DNA from: Anolis sagrei
Taxonomy: Eukaryota > Chordata > Lepidosauria > Squamata > Anolidae
NCBI RefSeq assembly: GCF_037176765.1
Contig: NC_090022.1
Span: forward strand, 179,172,117-179,236,116
Length of the DNA stretch: 64,000 bases
Direction: 5' to 3'
In this document: positions 21,544 to 51,948 of the stretch, in pieces
How positions within the stretch are numbered: position 1 is the stretch's first letter
How the letters are laid out: each line of letters begins with the position of its first letter
The notes under the pieces: model-generated
Seen by the model: only the letters and a program-made list of their open reading frames with translations
Database searches by the model: none
What the model was told of the DNA's origin: nothing
Made by a program: the position numbers and the translations under genes

Positions 21544-23128
21544 TATCCTGCAGAAATCATCCGGTGAAAGTTATAATCCACATTTTATGGATTATACTCC
21601 TCATTTTAACTCCTCATTTTGACAAAGCATTCCTGTTAGAAATTGGCTAAATTTTTAAACTTATACATGAGTCTATAGGGATTTTTTTAACTTTTCACAA
21701 TCATGAAAGTGGATTGTGATAAAAAGCTAAAAAAAAACTCCACTTCCACTCTCCACTCATTTAATGTATAGTTACGGATGCAGATGTAGGCCTGTTTCAT
21801 ATTACTATAACTGGAATGAGAGTGAACTTTATTCCAGATGAATTCAACCAAAACAATATTATCCTGAGGCTGAAATTATTTTGAGTAACAAGACATAATC
21901 TGCCACAGAATTCTGTAACTTTTAATTTTCAATCAGAGAAAAAAAATGGAGCACGTTTGTAGCCCACATGCTTAAGAAAGAAAAAGATAAATACAAAATC
22001 TAGTATTCTGCATAATTTCTTCTAATTCTTCTGCATGGCTAACAACTGCTCACCCCCAAACTCCAAACAAAAGCTTGGAAAAATTATTTTTCAATAAAAT
22101 ACAGCTTTATGAATTATGGAAACTGTAGTTCATCTTTTTCAAGCTGTTCTCCCAATCCTCCCTTTCCATCTGTTCATTATTTTTGCCATTAACAGGAAAA
22201 AATAGAACCCTCAAACCCTTTGCTAACAGAGCTTCAGGAAATGCAAATTATATATACAACACTGCTAAATCTAAAGTTATGGAAAAGGGAATACTTTAAA
22301 ACCCAGATACTGTTTGAAAGATCGCTGCTCTAGTTGGCCAACTAGCAGGTTTTAATGCTAAAAAAGACAACAACTCTAAGGATAATTGGGATACCACGAG
22401 AGCAGAGAGGGTGGTTTCCACAACCAGCCACAGAAGGGAATAGGACAGCATGCATGGAATCAGTAGGACAATACAGTCAGCTCTCTTCATTTGTGGGTTT
22501 AACTTTTGAGGATTGAATTCATATGGTCTCTTTAGGAATTTCTAGTTTCAGTTTGATTCCATAGTCTACTTCCCCTGTAAGAGCTGTACTGGAGACATAC
22601 CTAGAGAGATATTAAGCAAATGTAGAGGGCTGGCTGTAGCTATAATAAAAAAAATAATTGAATAAAGTCATACAAAGAGGAGAGTTGGTAGAGTTTCCAC
22701 ACATAACCACATGAGGGAGCCTAAGATGGGCATGGATAGGCCAGTAGAACTGTAGCGTCATGATGCAATGTCCTGGTGGTAACAGATATTATTCCTTCAA
22801 GGAAAAAAAATCCCAAAAGGATTTCCTTTTTTATACGTACCTAAAGAAAAGGTAACTTTACCAGGGCCACCTTTCCCAACATTCATTTTTATGTGGGCCA
22901 TAACTGACTTTCTTTCGAAGGAAATGAGAAGAGACGTTCCTGCAACGTGGCACAAAGTGTATCCTGACAAAGGGACCCCTTCCCTCAAACTGTCCCAGGA
23001 GAAAAGGGCTCCATTAGTGTTCAGAGCACCCAAATCCAGAAAGGGCATCCAAAGTTTTTGGAGGACACAGGGACCTCAGTTCCTGCCTTCTCCTCTTGCT
23101 CCATCTCCCCTCAAGGCCACACAGAGGT
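20999..23128. other. Mostly unique sequence, likely includes the PORCN 3' UTR
   Basis: Apart from (AAT)n at 21507-21543 and a Tigger-like fragment near 22480-22560, I recognise no repeat or gene. Since PORCN ends at 23129 on the minus strand, its 3' UTR should start here. The nearest variant polyadenylation signal is an ATTAAA at about 22350 (minus). I cannot place the transcript end. Confidence 0.5.
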
Positions 23129-41971
<18,843 letters not shown>

Positions 41972-42639
41972 GGCCACAACCTGGAGGAAGACAAAGGCAA
42001 AGGGATCTCAAGAGGAGTGGAAAGGGTTGATCCCAGCCCTGGTTACTGGGCAGTTCTGGTCCAGCTCATGGAGCTGACTCCTGAAGGAAGACAAGCTAAG
42101 ATACCCAGGTGAAAATATAGCTTTCAGCATCCAGTGTTCTTTGGGGTCTCCAATCCAAGCACCCTCATTACCCCTCAAAAAAGTAATACATTCCTTATAA
42201 TATGCTATTTTGAAGCTCTGCAGTTTCAGAGCATGCTGACTGTACCGTAACCATACAAGCCAATTTTCTTGCTGATCTTCATTCATCCAAACAACAGGCC
42301 ACATTTCTTACGTGGGAATCTTGTACAATCCTGCTGACTACCTTGGGTAAAATATGGTCTATATTTGGAGGGATATTGCTTCTCCCTCTTCCTTTCAGGT
42401 TAACATTAAACCACGGAAATTGCAACTCTAGGAAGTCTAATTTAAACATTGCCTTGGGTTGAGAGTATACAATGCCATCCTCTGCTGAAGCTATGTAGAT
42501 CTGGGGTCTGGATAGAAGTCTGCTTGTAAATTCCATGGATGTCACCTTGAACTCCATCATGGATCAAGAAACAGCTCTTCCAATATTTATATGTATGTGT
42601 GCTATGCATATCATTTTATATGAAGTACCCATCACGCAT

Positions 42640-42790
42640 TGCTGTGGCCAACCTTCCCTTCCTCTTTTTCTTCTTCTTTCTTTCTCTCCTCCCTTCCCTT
42701 TTTTACTTTCCTTCTCTTCTTTCCTTCTCTTCCTCTTCCCTTCCTCCCCCTTTTCTTTCCCTACCTGTTTCTCCTTGTTCTTCCTTCTCT
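42640..42790. repeat. CT-rich low-complexity tract
   Basis: Cytosine/thymine runs. Several F/S/P-rich frames over it are artefacts. PORCN intron 1. Confidence 0.85.
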
Positions 42791-42792
42791 AC

Positions 42793-42903
42793 CTATTCCT
42801 GGACTGCAACTCCCAGCAGTCCTCCTGATCGATCTACCTACTTACCTATCTCTATCTAATCTAGCTATCTGGAGGATTGCTGGGAGTTGCAGTCCAGGAA
42901 TAG
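42793..42903. repeat. 33-bp near-perfect hairpin
   Basis: CTATTCCTGGACTGCAACTC at 42793 pairs with GAGTTGCAGTCCAGGAATAG ending at 42903. Arms are 33 bp with one mismatch and a 45-bp TATC-rich loop. Probably a short MITE. Confidence 0.8.
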
Positions 42904-43288
42904 GAAATTGGAAACATGCCGGGATTGGGATGCTCTAAAAGAGATCCAAGGAGAAGAAAGCTTGCATCTTGGAAGAAGTGCATTTGGATCATCCTCCTCT
43001 CCTAAAGGGCCTGGTCTAGGGGATGCTGGAAGCTGTAGTCCAGAAGAGAGTATGGATATGCTATTGTGTGTTTTGTATGCCGGGGGAGTTGTTTTTGCGC
43101 ATGCGCTGTAGCATCTTTTTCCTTTTTCAGCTTTTTAAGTCCCTTCCACTGTGTTTTTCAGTGTTTTTATGAGCGATGGTCGCTCATTGGCCTGATAGGT
43201 GTATTGTGTCCAATTTTGTTGTCAATTCAACCAGTGGTTTTTGAGTTATGTTAATCCCACAAACTAACATTACATTTTTATTTATATA

Positions 43289-43422
43289 GTGGTTCTTAAC
43301 CTGTAGGTCCCCAGGTGTTTTGCCCTACAACTCCCAGAAATTCCAGCCAGTTTAGCAGCTGTTAGGAATTGTAGGAGCCAAAGTCCAAAACATTTGGATG
43401 ACAAAAGGCTGGGAACCACTTT
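43289..43422. mobile_element. hAT-type MITE
   Basis: AGTGGTTCTTAACCTGTAGG at the left, GGCTGGGAACCACT at the right. Flanks TTTATATA and TTTCTGTA agree at 6 of 8. The preceding 43150-43285 ends in CATTACATTTTTATTTATAT, a tail also found at 49080. Confidence 0.75.
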
Positions 43423-43794
43423 TCTGTATGGAAGCATTAGGCTTTTTCTGTCCCACTGGCGAATAAGGCCTCCCTATCTAAATAGGCTTATTGAAAGGAA
43501 ATGGGACTCCATTCATTACCAGCCTTTCTTCTCTCCATGTGTGGAATAATACTTGATTACATTATGGGAGGAGAATTAATACCTGCATTGCTCTGCCTCC
43601 AAGTATAACATCCTGCAAGTTAACAAGCAATACCTTCTGAACAGGGAAATCGGATTGATCAAATTGATAGGGAAGACCATAAGGTCTCCCATCCCAAACA
43701 AGGGAGTCTTTAGGAAGCAAAATGAAGGAACCTCCTAAGAGAGGTATTTATTTAATTTATTTATTTCCTATATTTGTGTGTATGTCAGTGTGTG

Positions 43795-43955
43795 CCAGGT
43801 CCCTTTTACACTGCCATATAAAATCCAGATTATTGGCTTTGAACTGGATTATCTGGTAGTGTAGACTCATATGATCCAGTTCAAAGCAGACAATGTGGAT
43901 TATCTGCTTTGAAAACTGGGAGTATATGACAGTGTAGAAGGGGACCAATACACCT
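43795..43955. mobile_element. Palindromic MITE (ATAATCCAG family)
   Basis: CCCTTTTACACTGCCATATA to TATGACAGTGTAGAAGGGGA. An internal ATAATCCAGTTCAAAGCAGA-type core repeats. Relatives at 31470, 44118, 50465, 51797, 57765 and 61612. Confidence 0.75.
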
Positions 43956-44195
43956 GCAAATAATTCTTCAGTGGTTCCAGGAAACTGATTTATAAGCCAG
44001 TTTAAAATAAAAATAGAGGCATGTTTCTCCAGAAAGCACAATAGTTCCTAATAAAAAGGGATGAGAAGGCTCTTCCTTGAAGAATATTGTCCAACCACAC
44101 TAACAACTTTAACCGAGATCTACACTGCCATATAAAATCCAGGTTATCTGCTTTGACCTGGATTATGTTACTCTACACCATCATATAATCCAGTT

Positions 44196-44660
44196 CAATG
44201 GATGCCATAAGGTAGAGGGAGCAGGCTTGTTTTCTGCTGCCCTGGAAAATAAGTGCCCTTCCACACAGACCTATATCCCAGAATATCAAGGCAGGAAATT
44301 CCACATTATCTGAGGGTGGACTCAGATAACCCAGTTCAAAGCAGATAATGTGGGATTTTCTGCCTTGATATTCTGGGATATAGGGCTGTGTGGAAGGGCC
44401 CTTGGACTCAGAGCAATGGGTTCAAATTACAGGAAATAAGATTCTACCTGAACATTAGAAAGAACTACCTGACTGTAAGAGGTGTTCAACAGTGGAACTC
44501 ACTGCCTCAGAGTGTGGCAGAAGCTCCTTCCCTCTAAGCTTTTAAACAGAGGCTGGATGGCCATCTGTCAGGGGTAGTTTAATCGTGCTTTTCCTGCATG
44601 GTGGGGAGGTTGGACTAGATGCCCCATGTGGTCTCTTCCAACTCTATTATTCTAAGATAC
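44196..44660 (+). mobile_element. CR1 LINE with a nested MITE
   Basis: CR1 3' text (GAACATTAGAAAGAACTACC, AACTCTATTATTCTA) is split by a palindromic MITE at about 44252-44402 (GCCCTTCCACACAGACCTAT to GGCTGTGTGGAAGGGCCC). Confidence 0.82.
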
Positions 44661-44837
44661 TATGAAATCAGATAATCTGGATTTTATGCAGCAGTGTACA
44701 AGGGGCCTAAGGGTGCATCTACATTGTAGAATGAATGTAGTTTGATGCTTCTTAAACTGACCTGGTTCAATGCTATGGAATCCTAGGAATTGTAGTTCAG
44801 TGAGGTACCCACATTCTTTTGCAGAGAAGGCCAAAGA

Positions 44838-44982
44838 CCTTGGCCCCTTCCACACAACTGTATAAAACCTGCTTTGAACTGGGTTATATGGCATTGTGGA
44901 CTCAGATATCCCACTTCAAAGCAGATATTGTGGGATTTTCTGCCTTGATATTCTGGGATGTAGGGCTGTGTGGAAGGGGAAT
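44838..44982. mobile_element. Palindromic MITE (CCCTTCCACACA family)
   Basis: CCCCTTCCACACAACTGTAT faces GGGCTGTGTGGAAGGGG. Another copy at 56371-56495. Confidence 0.8.
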
Positions 44983-45424
44983 GGGGGAGGGAGGAGGAAT
45001 GCAAACTGCAAAGGGTTACAATTACATGAAAGGGATTCCAAGGTGGATTTCGAGCAGCAGGCCCTTGGGAAGATAGATCCACTGGATTTGCTGGTTGTGT
45101 GGCGATCACATGCAGAGACAGGAAGGAAATGCTGGGGGAGGAGTAAAAAGAGAGAGAAAGAGAGAGAGCCTGGATGCTTAGACAAAGGGAAAGTCGCCAT
45201 CAGGGACTGGTATGCAGAGATGCAGGGAGACAAAATGATCCTGAATGCAGATGGGCTGCATTGCAGGGAAATATGGGGAAAATGAATAATTGTGTCTAAG
45301 CCATACTTATAATCCCCCCTCTCTCCCACCCCCATCCCACCTTTCCCTTCCAGGCCAGCTGTTCCCAGGCCTCCCTCCAGCTGTGCTTCTTAAAGAGACA
45401 GGCACCGGCTTCAGGGCCACTCAC

Positions 45425-45560
45425 CTGGGCTGCCCCTCGGCGCTTTTCCTGGCCCTGATCTGCCTCTCTCGGCGCCCTCCTCGGCTCCCCACCCCCTTCC
45501 CCCCACCTGGGAAGGGAAAGGGGTGCAATAATCCCTTTTAAAATTGGAGGCGGGTCGAGG
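45425..45560 (-). other. PORCN: Probable non-coding first exon of PORCN
   Basis: In the GC-rich promoter a strong donor GGCAGCCCAG|GTGAGTGG lies at 45425/45424 on the minus strand, with no ATG-initiated frame that would join the next exon. Human PORCN also has a non-coding first exon. The start of the exon is a guess. Confidence 0.55.
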
Positions 45561-45665
45561 ACAGGGACCAATGGGGACGCCAAGGAGAAGGATTCGGAGA
45601 GGCGGAGCGGCCAATCAGCGCCGAGGGGGAGGGCCGGGCTCAGAGAGAACAGCCAATGAGGAGAA
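45425..45665 (-). promoter_or_regulatory. PORCN: PORCN promoter, GC-rich with CCAAT boxes
   Basis: GC-rich, CpG-containing stretch with CCAAT at 45568, 45611 and 45653, ATTGG at 45543 and GC-box-like AGGCGGAGCGG and GGAGGCGGGTCG. No TATA box. Consistent with a housekeeping-type promoter. Confidence 0.65.
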
Positions 45666-45769
45666 GATTTGGGGAGAGAACAGAGATTGAGTGTGTGGGA
45701 GCACCTACAGGGTAGCATTAACGCAGGGCCCTTCTGTGTTGTTAGAATATCAAGGCAGATCATCCACAT

Positions 45770-46480
45770 TATCTGCCTTGAACTGGATTACATGAGTCTA
45801 AACTGCCAGATAATACGGTACACAGCAAATAATCTGGATTATATGAGTCTACACTGCCGGATAATACGGTGCATAGCAAATAATCTGGATTATATGAGTC
45901 TACACTGCTGGATAATACGGTACACAGCAAATAATCTGGATATGAGTCTACACTGCCAGATACTACGGTACACAGCAAATAATCTGGATTATATGAGTCT
46001 ACACTGCCAGATAATATGGTACACAGCAAATAATCTGGATTATATGAGTCTACACTGCCGGATAATACGGTACACAGCAAATAATCTGGATTATATGAGT
46101 CTACACTGCCAGATAATATGGTACACAGCAAATAATCTGGATTCTATGAGTCTACACTGCCAGATAATACAGTACACAGCAAATAATCTGGTTTATATGA
46201 GTCTACACTGCTAGATAATATGGTACACAGCAAATAATCTGGATTATATGAGTCTACATTGCCAGATAATATGGTACACAGCAAAAATCTGGATTATATG
46301 AGTCTACATTGCCAGATAATACGGTACACAGCAAATAATCTGGACTATATGAGTCTACACTGCTGGATAATATGGTACACAGCAAATAATCTACACTGCC
46401 AGATAATACGGTACACAGCAAATAATCCGGATTATATGAGTCTACACTGCCAGATAATACAGTGCACAGCAAATAATCTG
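45770..46480. repeat. 51-bp minisatellite, about 14 copies
   Basis: The unit GGATTATATGAGTCTACACT-GCCAGATAATACGGTACACA-GCAAATAATCT repeats with a 51-base period (for example GAGTCT at 45794, 45845 and 45896). The unit is MITE-like (same TATAATCC and CTACACTGCC words). Because 51 is a multiple of three, long frames stay open on both strands; they are not genes. Confidence 0.95.
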
Positions 46481-46559
46481 GACAAGCTTTACACTTTTTT
46501 CTATTCCTACTCCATCCTGGGCTTTATCATTTTACCTCCTCCATTTGCCCTGCTCATTT

Positions 46560-47358
46560 TCTATTATGAACAAGTTTTTGGAAGCCGTCATGGAAGAAGT
46601 TGGCACTCTGTTCCCGCAACCAGTGTCTCACAGTTCTCTCAATGTCTTCATCAAAAGCATAATGATGTCCCCGCAGATCTTCTTTCATTATCGGGAACAG
46701 ATGGAAGTCAGGTGATGCTAAACCTGGACTGTATGGAGGATGTCATATAGTGGTGAGATCCAGTATCTAAAGTTTCAAGTCTGTGCGCTTTCATTTCAGG
46801 CGTCCGCATCCTGGGCACCCATCATGCATAGATCTTCCAATAGTCAAGCAAAGCAATAATGTGACCCACACGTTCTTGTGAAATGCCGATTATGCTTGAA
46901 ATTTCTCTCTGAGTGATACAACGATCATCCTGAATCAATGTGTCAACGTTTTGCTTGTGAAACTCAGTGGTTGCTATCATAGGACGTCCAACTCTTTGTT
47001 TGTCACGCAAGTTAGATGTTTCCACCTCAACATTTTTAACTTACTGCCCAACAATGCACAGTACTCACATCAGCACAATCGCCATAAACAGCTTGCATTC
47101 TCTAATGAATCTCCTTTGCAGTGACACCTTCTGCTGTCAAGAATTAAATGACTGCACGTTGCTTAAGTCACACTGTCTGCGCAAGGTTCCGTACTTTGCA
47201 CTTTAACAACACAACCATTCAATGCTAAGGCTTACCACCAAAATGGAACTGTAGAGGAGAGTCTACCGAACAAGCCAGTACCTGCCGCATACCAGTACTG
47301 CCCTCTGTTGAGGAGTTACAAAGGTGGAGGCATTACTTTTCATTCAACCCTCGTAATC
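46560..47358 (-). mobile_element. Decayed mariner transposon
   Basis: The minus strand from about 47025 reads a mariner-type second helix-turn-helix (LRDKQRVGRPMIATTEFHKQ, then CITQREISSIIGISQERVGH). Past a stop it resumes with WVPR-like text and further fragments down to about 46560. The 5' terminal repeat is at 47319-47350 (GGTGGAGGCATTACTTTTCA). The catalytic D,D,D region is broken. It is an old copy. Confidence 0.8.
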
Positions 47359-47419
47359 CAGATTATCAAATCAAAGAACCCACATTATTTGATTGGAATT
47401 GGATTATAAGAGTCTACAC

Positions 47420-47554
47420 CAAGCATGGGCAAACTTCAGCCCTTCAGGTGTTTTGGATTTCAAGTCCCACAATTCACAACAGCTGGTAGGCTGTTAGGAA
47501 TTGTGGAAGTCAAAAATACCTGGGGGGGGGGGGGGGCAAGTTTGCGCATGCCTG
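47420..47554. mobile_element. hAT-type MITE with TSD
   Basis: CAAGCATGGGCAAACTT and AAGTTTGCGCATGCCTG ends; flanks GTCTACAC and CTCTACAC (7 of 8). Contains a G-run. Confidence 0.85.
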
Positions 47555-48662
47555 CTCTACACTGCCATATAATCCAGCTCAAAGCAGATAATCTGGATTT
47601 TTTATGGCAGTGTAGAAGGAGCCTAAACCAAAACATCTGCAGGGCTTTCAGTATTGTTCCACCTCTCTAATCCTCTAATATTAGCAATTAATTAGCATTG
47701 CATGACTATTGTAGGCCATTCTTTTTTGTCCCTTGTGCTCCTTCTGGAGTAAGAATACCAAGGAACTGGCTTATTAGATCTCTGGTGTTGCAAGAAGAGG
47801 AAATGTTACATTAAAGCTCTTCCTCATATTTGGTGCACCGAAGCAGAAAGTACATTTCTTGTGCTCACAATGGTGGTGATAAATGGCACCCTCTCTTTGG
47901 GTTTAGCTAGTAATTTCTTGATCCTTTCATGTTCAGTGATACAAATAACTTTAGCTGATATAATGGGAGAACCAGCACGATGTGTCCTGTGCATTAGACT
48001 AAGGCCCCTTCTACATCTGCTTTAATAATCTGGATTACAAGGCAGTGCAGAAGCGACCTGAAATGACTTGAAGGCACACTGCAACAAAGCTGAGGCAATA
48101 CAGTGGAGAGGAGAATAAAATCCCCATTGATCAAGGAATGGATCTTACAATTACTAACAACCCATTAAATACAACTACAAGACTGATGTGACCCTCGTGA
48201 AAATGAGTTTGACACTTCTGATCTACACTGTAGAATTAATACAGTTTCACACCACTATAGCTGCCACTGGCCAATGTTAATGAATTCGTAGTTTAGTAAG
48301 ACTCCAGAACTGATGTTGAACATGAATTTGGGAGGCCCTGCCGAGGCAAAGACCAGCCAGATCTGTAAAAGAGGATCCGGACACCTGGCAAAAATGCCAC
48401 TGAGTTGTTTATTTCATTCCAGCAGAAAGGATGACGATTACAGTAATCTGCCAATAAAATCGACATCCCCATTGGGCAGAGAGATAAAATATTTATAGCC
48501 TTCAGATTCAAAAGTTCCCATGCCCACCAACCCCAACACTCCCCCCCCCCCCAAAAGCTGGCTGTGATGATTGGCTCTAATATCAGCAAGCCAGCAGGAG
48601 AGCCAATGGCGGCCTGAGCCCTGCTTTGGCCGCTCAGCCAATGAGGGGGAGAGAGATAGGGA

Positions 48663-49233
48663 CAGGCCCATAGCCAGGATGTTGATTCGAGGGGGGGGGT
48701 GAGTATGATTCGGGGGGGGGGGCTTAGTTTGATTTCGGGGAGGGGGGCTTAGGATCTACCCTAGCAAACCTTTTGTATCGTTATCCCAATACCCCCATGC
48801 ATATGGGATATATTTATCACTAGCCGTCCCCTGCCATGCTTTGCTGCGGCCCACATGGGGGTTCTGTGTGGGAGGTTTGACCCAATTTTATCGTTGGTGG
48901 GGTTCAGAATGCTCTGTGATTGTAGGTAAACTATAAATTCCTGAAACTACAACTCCCAAATGACAAAATCAATTTTTTTGAGTGAAGGACATACATTGGG
49001 TTGTTAGGTATCTTGTGCCCAAACTTGGTGTCAATTCGCCCAGTAGTTTTTGAGTTCTGTTAATCCCACAAACGAACATTACATTTTTATTTATATAGAT
49101 GGTGATCAGATAATGATATGAATATACATAACAGTTTAATGTACCAGTAAGGCCTTCTCGCAGACCACCCTGAGAATTTCGGGGGGGGGGGGGCTGAAGC
49201 CCCTGAAGTCCCCCCCTCCCGGCTACATGCCTG
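48663..49233. mobile_element. Non-autonomous hAT-like element, relative of 4129-5326
   Basis: CAGGCCCATAGCCAGGAT at the left, GGCTACATGCCTG at the right, with the shared interior CTAGCAAACCTTTTGTATCG. It carries a different insert at about 48811-49105 (CACTAGCCGTCCCCTGCCAT to CATTTTTATTTATATAG). No clear target duplication. Confidence 0.75.
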
Positions 49234-49584
49234 GCCTTTTCTCCCTGACCAAGCTGTAGGCTGTATATCTCCCCGGCCAAGCCGTAGAAGACAAAGTTTT
49301 CTACAGGAGCTCTTTGCTTTATGTCCTGTGCGAAAGGCTTCTCTGTGAGAACTGACTCAAAAAGGCTCCTATTCCCTCCAAAACTCAAAAAGGGGCGGGA
49401 CCAGGGAACCTAACGATAATTGACAGGTGGCTTGCCCTATGATTGCAAACTATAACAGGAAGCCACCCTGCTGCAAAATCCCACGCCTGGGATTGCAAAC
49501 AAACATTTAATGCAATGCAAACAGAATTGGAGCAGCACATTATGGCCTTTCAGCCTGACCTAAAGGACATTTAATCAACTACCA

Positions 49585-49680
49585 AGCTTGCAAGCTTTGT
49601 GTTTTGTTTGTTTGCTTGTTTAAAAATGCAATACAACTGTTTGGTTTGCTCCTGACACGATAAATAAATAAAATATAACC
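49585..49680 (+). mobile_element. LINE 3' tail fragment
   Basis: GTTTGTTTGCTTGTTTAAAA, then TTTGGTTTGCTCCTGACACG and (AAATA)n, match the 3' end of the LINE at 56593-57640. Confidence 0.7.
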
Positions 49681-49929
49681 TGATCTACTTAACAGGGGGG
49701 AGAGGGTTGTAAGAGTGCGAGGAAGCGATATTATGCTTTGATCTCACTAGAAGACAGAGTATCCAAATATACTTAGGCATGCTATGGTATCCTGGGAGTT
49801 GTACGTTTACAAGACCTTTAACCTTCTCTGCCCAAGAGTGCTGCTGCCTCACTAAACTACAGTTCCCAGGACTCCATATCCATCAGCCAAGACGGTTAAA
49901 GTGGTGCCAAAATCAAAGTACAGGAATTG

Positions 49930-50261
49930 TGCAGAGTAGATGCAACCCTTATCAGCTCCACGCGGAAGGAAGACATCCAAATCAACATATGAACCCATAT
50001 CGCCCCAGCGCGTCGCAGCCAATCGCTTTTGCGGAACGCCCCGTGACGTCAGAGATGGAGTTCCAAGTTCAAAGAAGAGGGATGGTGGAAGCCCAGGCCG
50101 GCGCCCCGCCCCCGACTTGAGGAGCGCTGATTGGCGGAAACGCCTGCCCGTTTCCTTCCCCAGCGAGCCCTCCATTGGCAGTAAGGGTGAGCTTTAGTGA
50201 ACAGGTGAGCTTGGCGCGGGAGAGAAGTCAGTGCGGACGCGTTTGAGGACAGGCTGTGCAG
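49930..50261 (+). promoter_or_regulatory. EBP: EBP promoter and probable first exon
   Basis: GC-rich and CpG-containing. A perfect CRE TGACGTCA lies at 50044-50051, CCAAT at 50019 and inverted CCAAT (ATTGG) at 50130 and 50174. Inverted CCAAT boxes (NF-Y) are common in sterol-regulated promoters. Two possible donors follow: GAACAG|GTGAGC at 50204/50205 and GTGCAG|GTAATT at 50261/50262. Exon 1 would be non-coding, as in human EBP. Confidence 0.6.
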
Positions 50262-50464
50262 GTAATTGTGGTAAGGCTTGGGAAAGGGCGGAAAATAGAA
50301 TTAAACGTTGCAAATAGATAGATGTAGGTAGCATGCTTGGGGTCATGATTGCAGATTCTGCTGGTGGGCAATTCACTCTATACATGCTTCGCCCTAGGCT
50401 TATTTTTTGTTTTGTGGCAGATTGTTTGTTAGGTCTGTAACCCATAGAGATGCAGATCCAGATC

Positions 50465-50600
50465 AGGCTGGATCTACAATGTCATGTAAAATACAGATTA
50501 TGTGCTTTGATCTGGATTATATGGCAGTTTAGACTCATATAATCCAGTTCAAAGCAGATAATGTGAATTATCTGATTTGATAGATTATATGGCAGCATAG
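50465..50600. mobile_element. Palindromic MITE (ATAATCCAG family)
   Basis: TATAATCCAGTTCAAAGCAG core with degraded ends. Confidence 0.6.
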
Positions 50601-50603
50601 TAA

Positions 50604-51535
50604 CGCACTGAGCTTCTTGTGGTGCAGTGGGTTAAAGCGCTGAGCTGCTGAGCTTGTTGACCGAAAGGTCGCAGATTCGAATCCGAGGAGCGGCGTGAGC
50701 GTCCGCTGTCAGCCTCAGCTTCTGCCAACCTAGCAGTTCGAAAACATGCAAATGTGAGTAGAGCAATAGGTACCACTCCGGCGGGAAGGTAACAGCACTC
50801 ATAGAATCATAGAATCAAAGAGTTGGAAGAGACCTCATGGGCCATCCAGTCCAACCCCCTGCCAAGAAGCAAGAATATTGCATTCAAATCACCCCTGACA
50901 GATGGCCATCCAGCCTCTGTTTAAAAGCTTCCAAAGAAGTAGCCTCCACCACACTCTGGGGCAGAGAGTTCCACTGCTGAACGGCTCTCACAGTCAGGAA
51001 GTTCTTCTTCATGTTCAGATGGAATCTCCTTTCTTGTAGTTTGAAGCCATTGTTCCGCATCCTAATCTCCATGGAAGCTGTAAACAAGCTTGCTCCCTCC
51101 TCCCTGTGGCTTCCTCTCACATATTTATACATGGTTATCCTGTCTCTTCTCATCCTTCCCTTCTTCAGGCTAAACATGCCCAGCTCCTTAAGCCGCTCCT
51201 CATAGGGCTTGTTCTCCAGACAGTTGATCATTTCAGTCGCCCTCCTCTGGACACATTCCAGCTTGTCAATATCTCTCTTGAATTGTGGTGCCCAGAATTG
51301 GACACAATATTCCAGGTGTGGTCTAACCAAAGCGGAATAGAGGGGTAGCATGACTTCCCTAGATCTAGACACTATGCTCATATTGATGCAGGCCAAAATG
51401 CTGGCCACATGACCTTGGAGGTGTCTACGGACAACGCCGGCTCTTTGGCTTAGAAATGGAAATGAGCACCACACCCCAGAGTTGGACACAACTGGACTTA
51501 ATGTCAGGGGAAAACCTTTACCCTTTACTAGTTCC
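50604..51535 (+). mobile_element. tRNA-SINE with BovB-like tail, split by CR1
   Basis: Head with GTGGTGCAGTGGGTTAAAGC and GGTCGCAGATTCGAATCC, body to about 50795 (CTAGCAGTTCGAAAACATGC). After a CR1 insertion it resumes at about 51404 (GGCCACATGACCTTGGAGGT) and ends ACTGGACTTAATGTCAGGGG. Confidence 0.85.
50797..51403 (-). mobile_element. CR1 LINE nested in a SINE
   Basis: The minus strand has an open ORF2 end (VMLPLYSALVRPHLEYCVQF, then ERLKELGMFSLKKGRMRRDR and FHLNMKKNFLTVRAVQQWNS) and the octamer-type 3' end (TCATAGAATCATAGAATC on the plus strand). EBP intron 1. Confidence 0.93.
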
Positions 51536-51544
51536 TGAGGAATC

Positions 51545-51793
51545 TGTATAATGACAAAGTTCTGACCATGGGACAACTGACTGGTTCAAGATTGGGAAAG
51601 GCGTACGGCAGGGTTGTATCCTCTCACCCAACCTATTCAACTTGTTTGCAGAACACATCATACGATGTGCGGGGCTTGACAAATCCAAGGCTGGGGTGAA
51701 AATTGCTGGAAGAAACATTAACAACCTCAGATATGCAGATGATACCACTTTGATGACCAAAAGTGAGGAGGAGCTGAGGAGCCTTCTAATCAT
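51545..51793 (+). mobile_element. BovB LINE, reverse-transcriptase fragment
   Basis: It encodes KGVRQGCILSPNLFNLFAEH and NNLRYADDTTLMTKSEEELR, the RTE/BovB catalytic region with an intact YADD. It breaks off at both ends, next to a MITE at 51797. Confidence 0.88.
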
Positions 51794-51796
51794 ATG

Positions 51797-51880
51797 TGTC
51801 TACACTGCCATATAATCCAGTTCAAAGCAGATAATCTGGATTTTTATGGCCATGTAGAAGGGCCCTGGATCTGTAGGCAA
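51797..51880. mobile_element. Palindromic MITE fragment
   Basis: TCTACACTGCCATATAATCC to ATGGCCATGTAGAAGGGCCC. It lies 70 bases upstream of the EBP exon 2 acceptor. Confidence 0.7.
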
Positions 51881-51948
51881 GAAAAAGATGTGATAAATGA
51901 ATCAAAGCCATAAATAACATGGTTATTTTGTTTCCTTTCTTTCTCCAG

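Noticed and set aside
45669-46750. Long frames of 17-residue repeats on both strands ([22 protein letters not shown])
   Set aside because: They arise because the minisatellite unit is 51 bp, a multiple of three; both strands are open equally.
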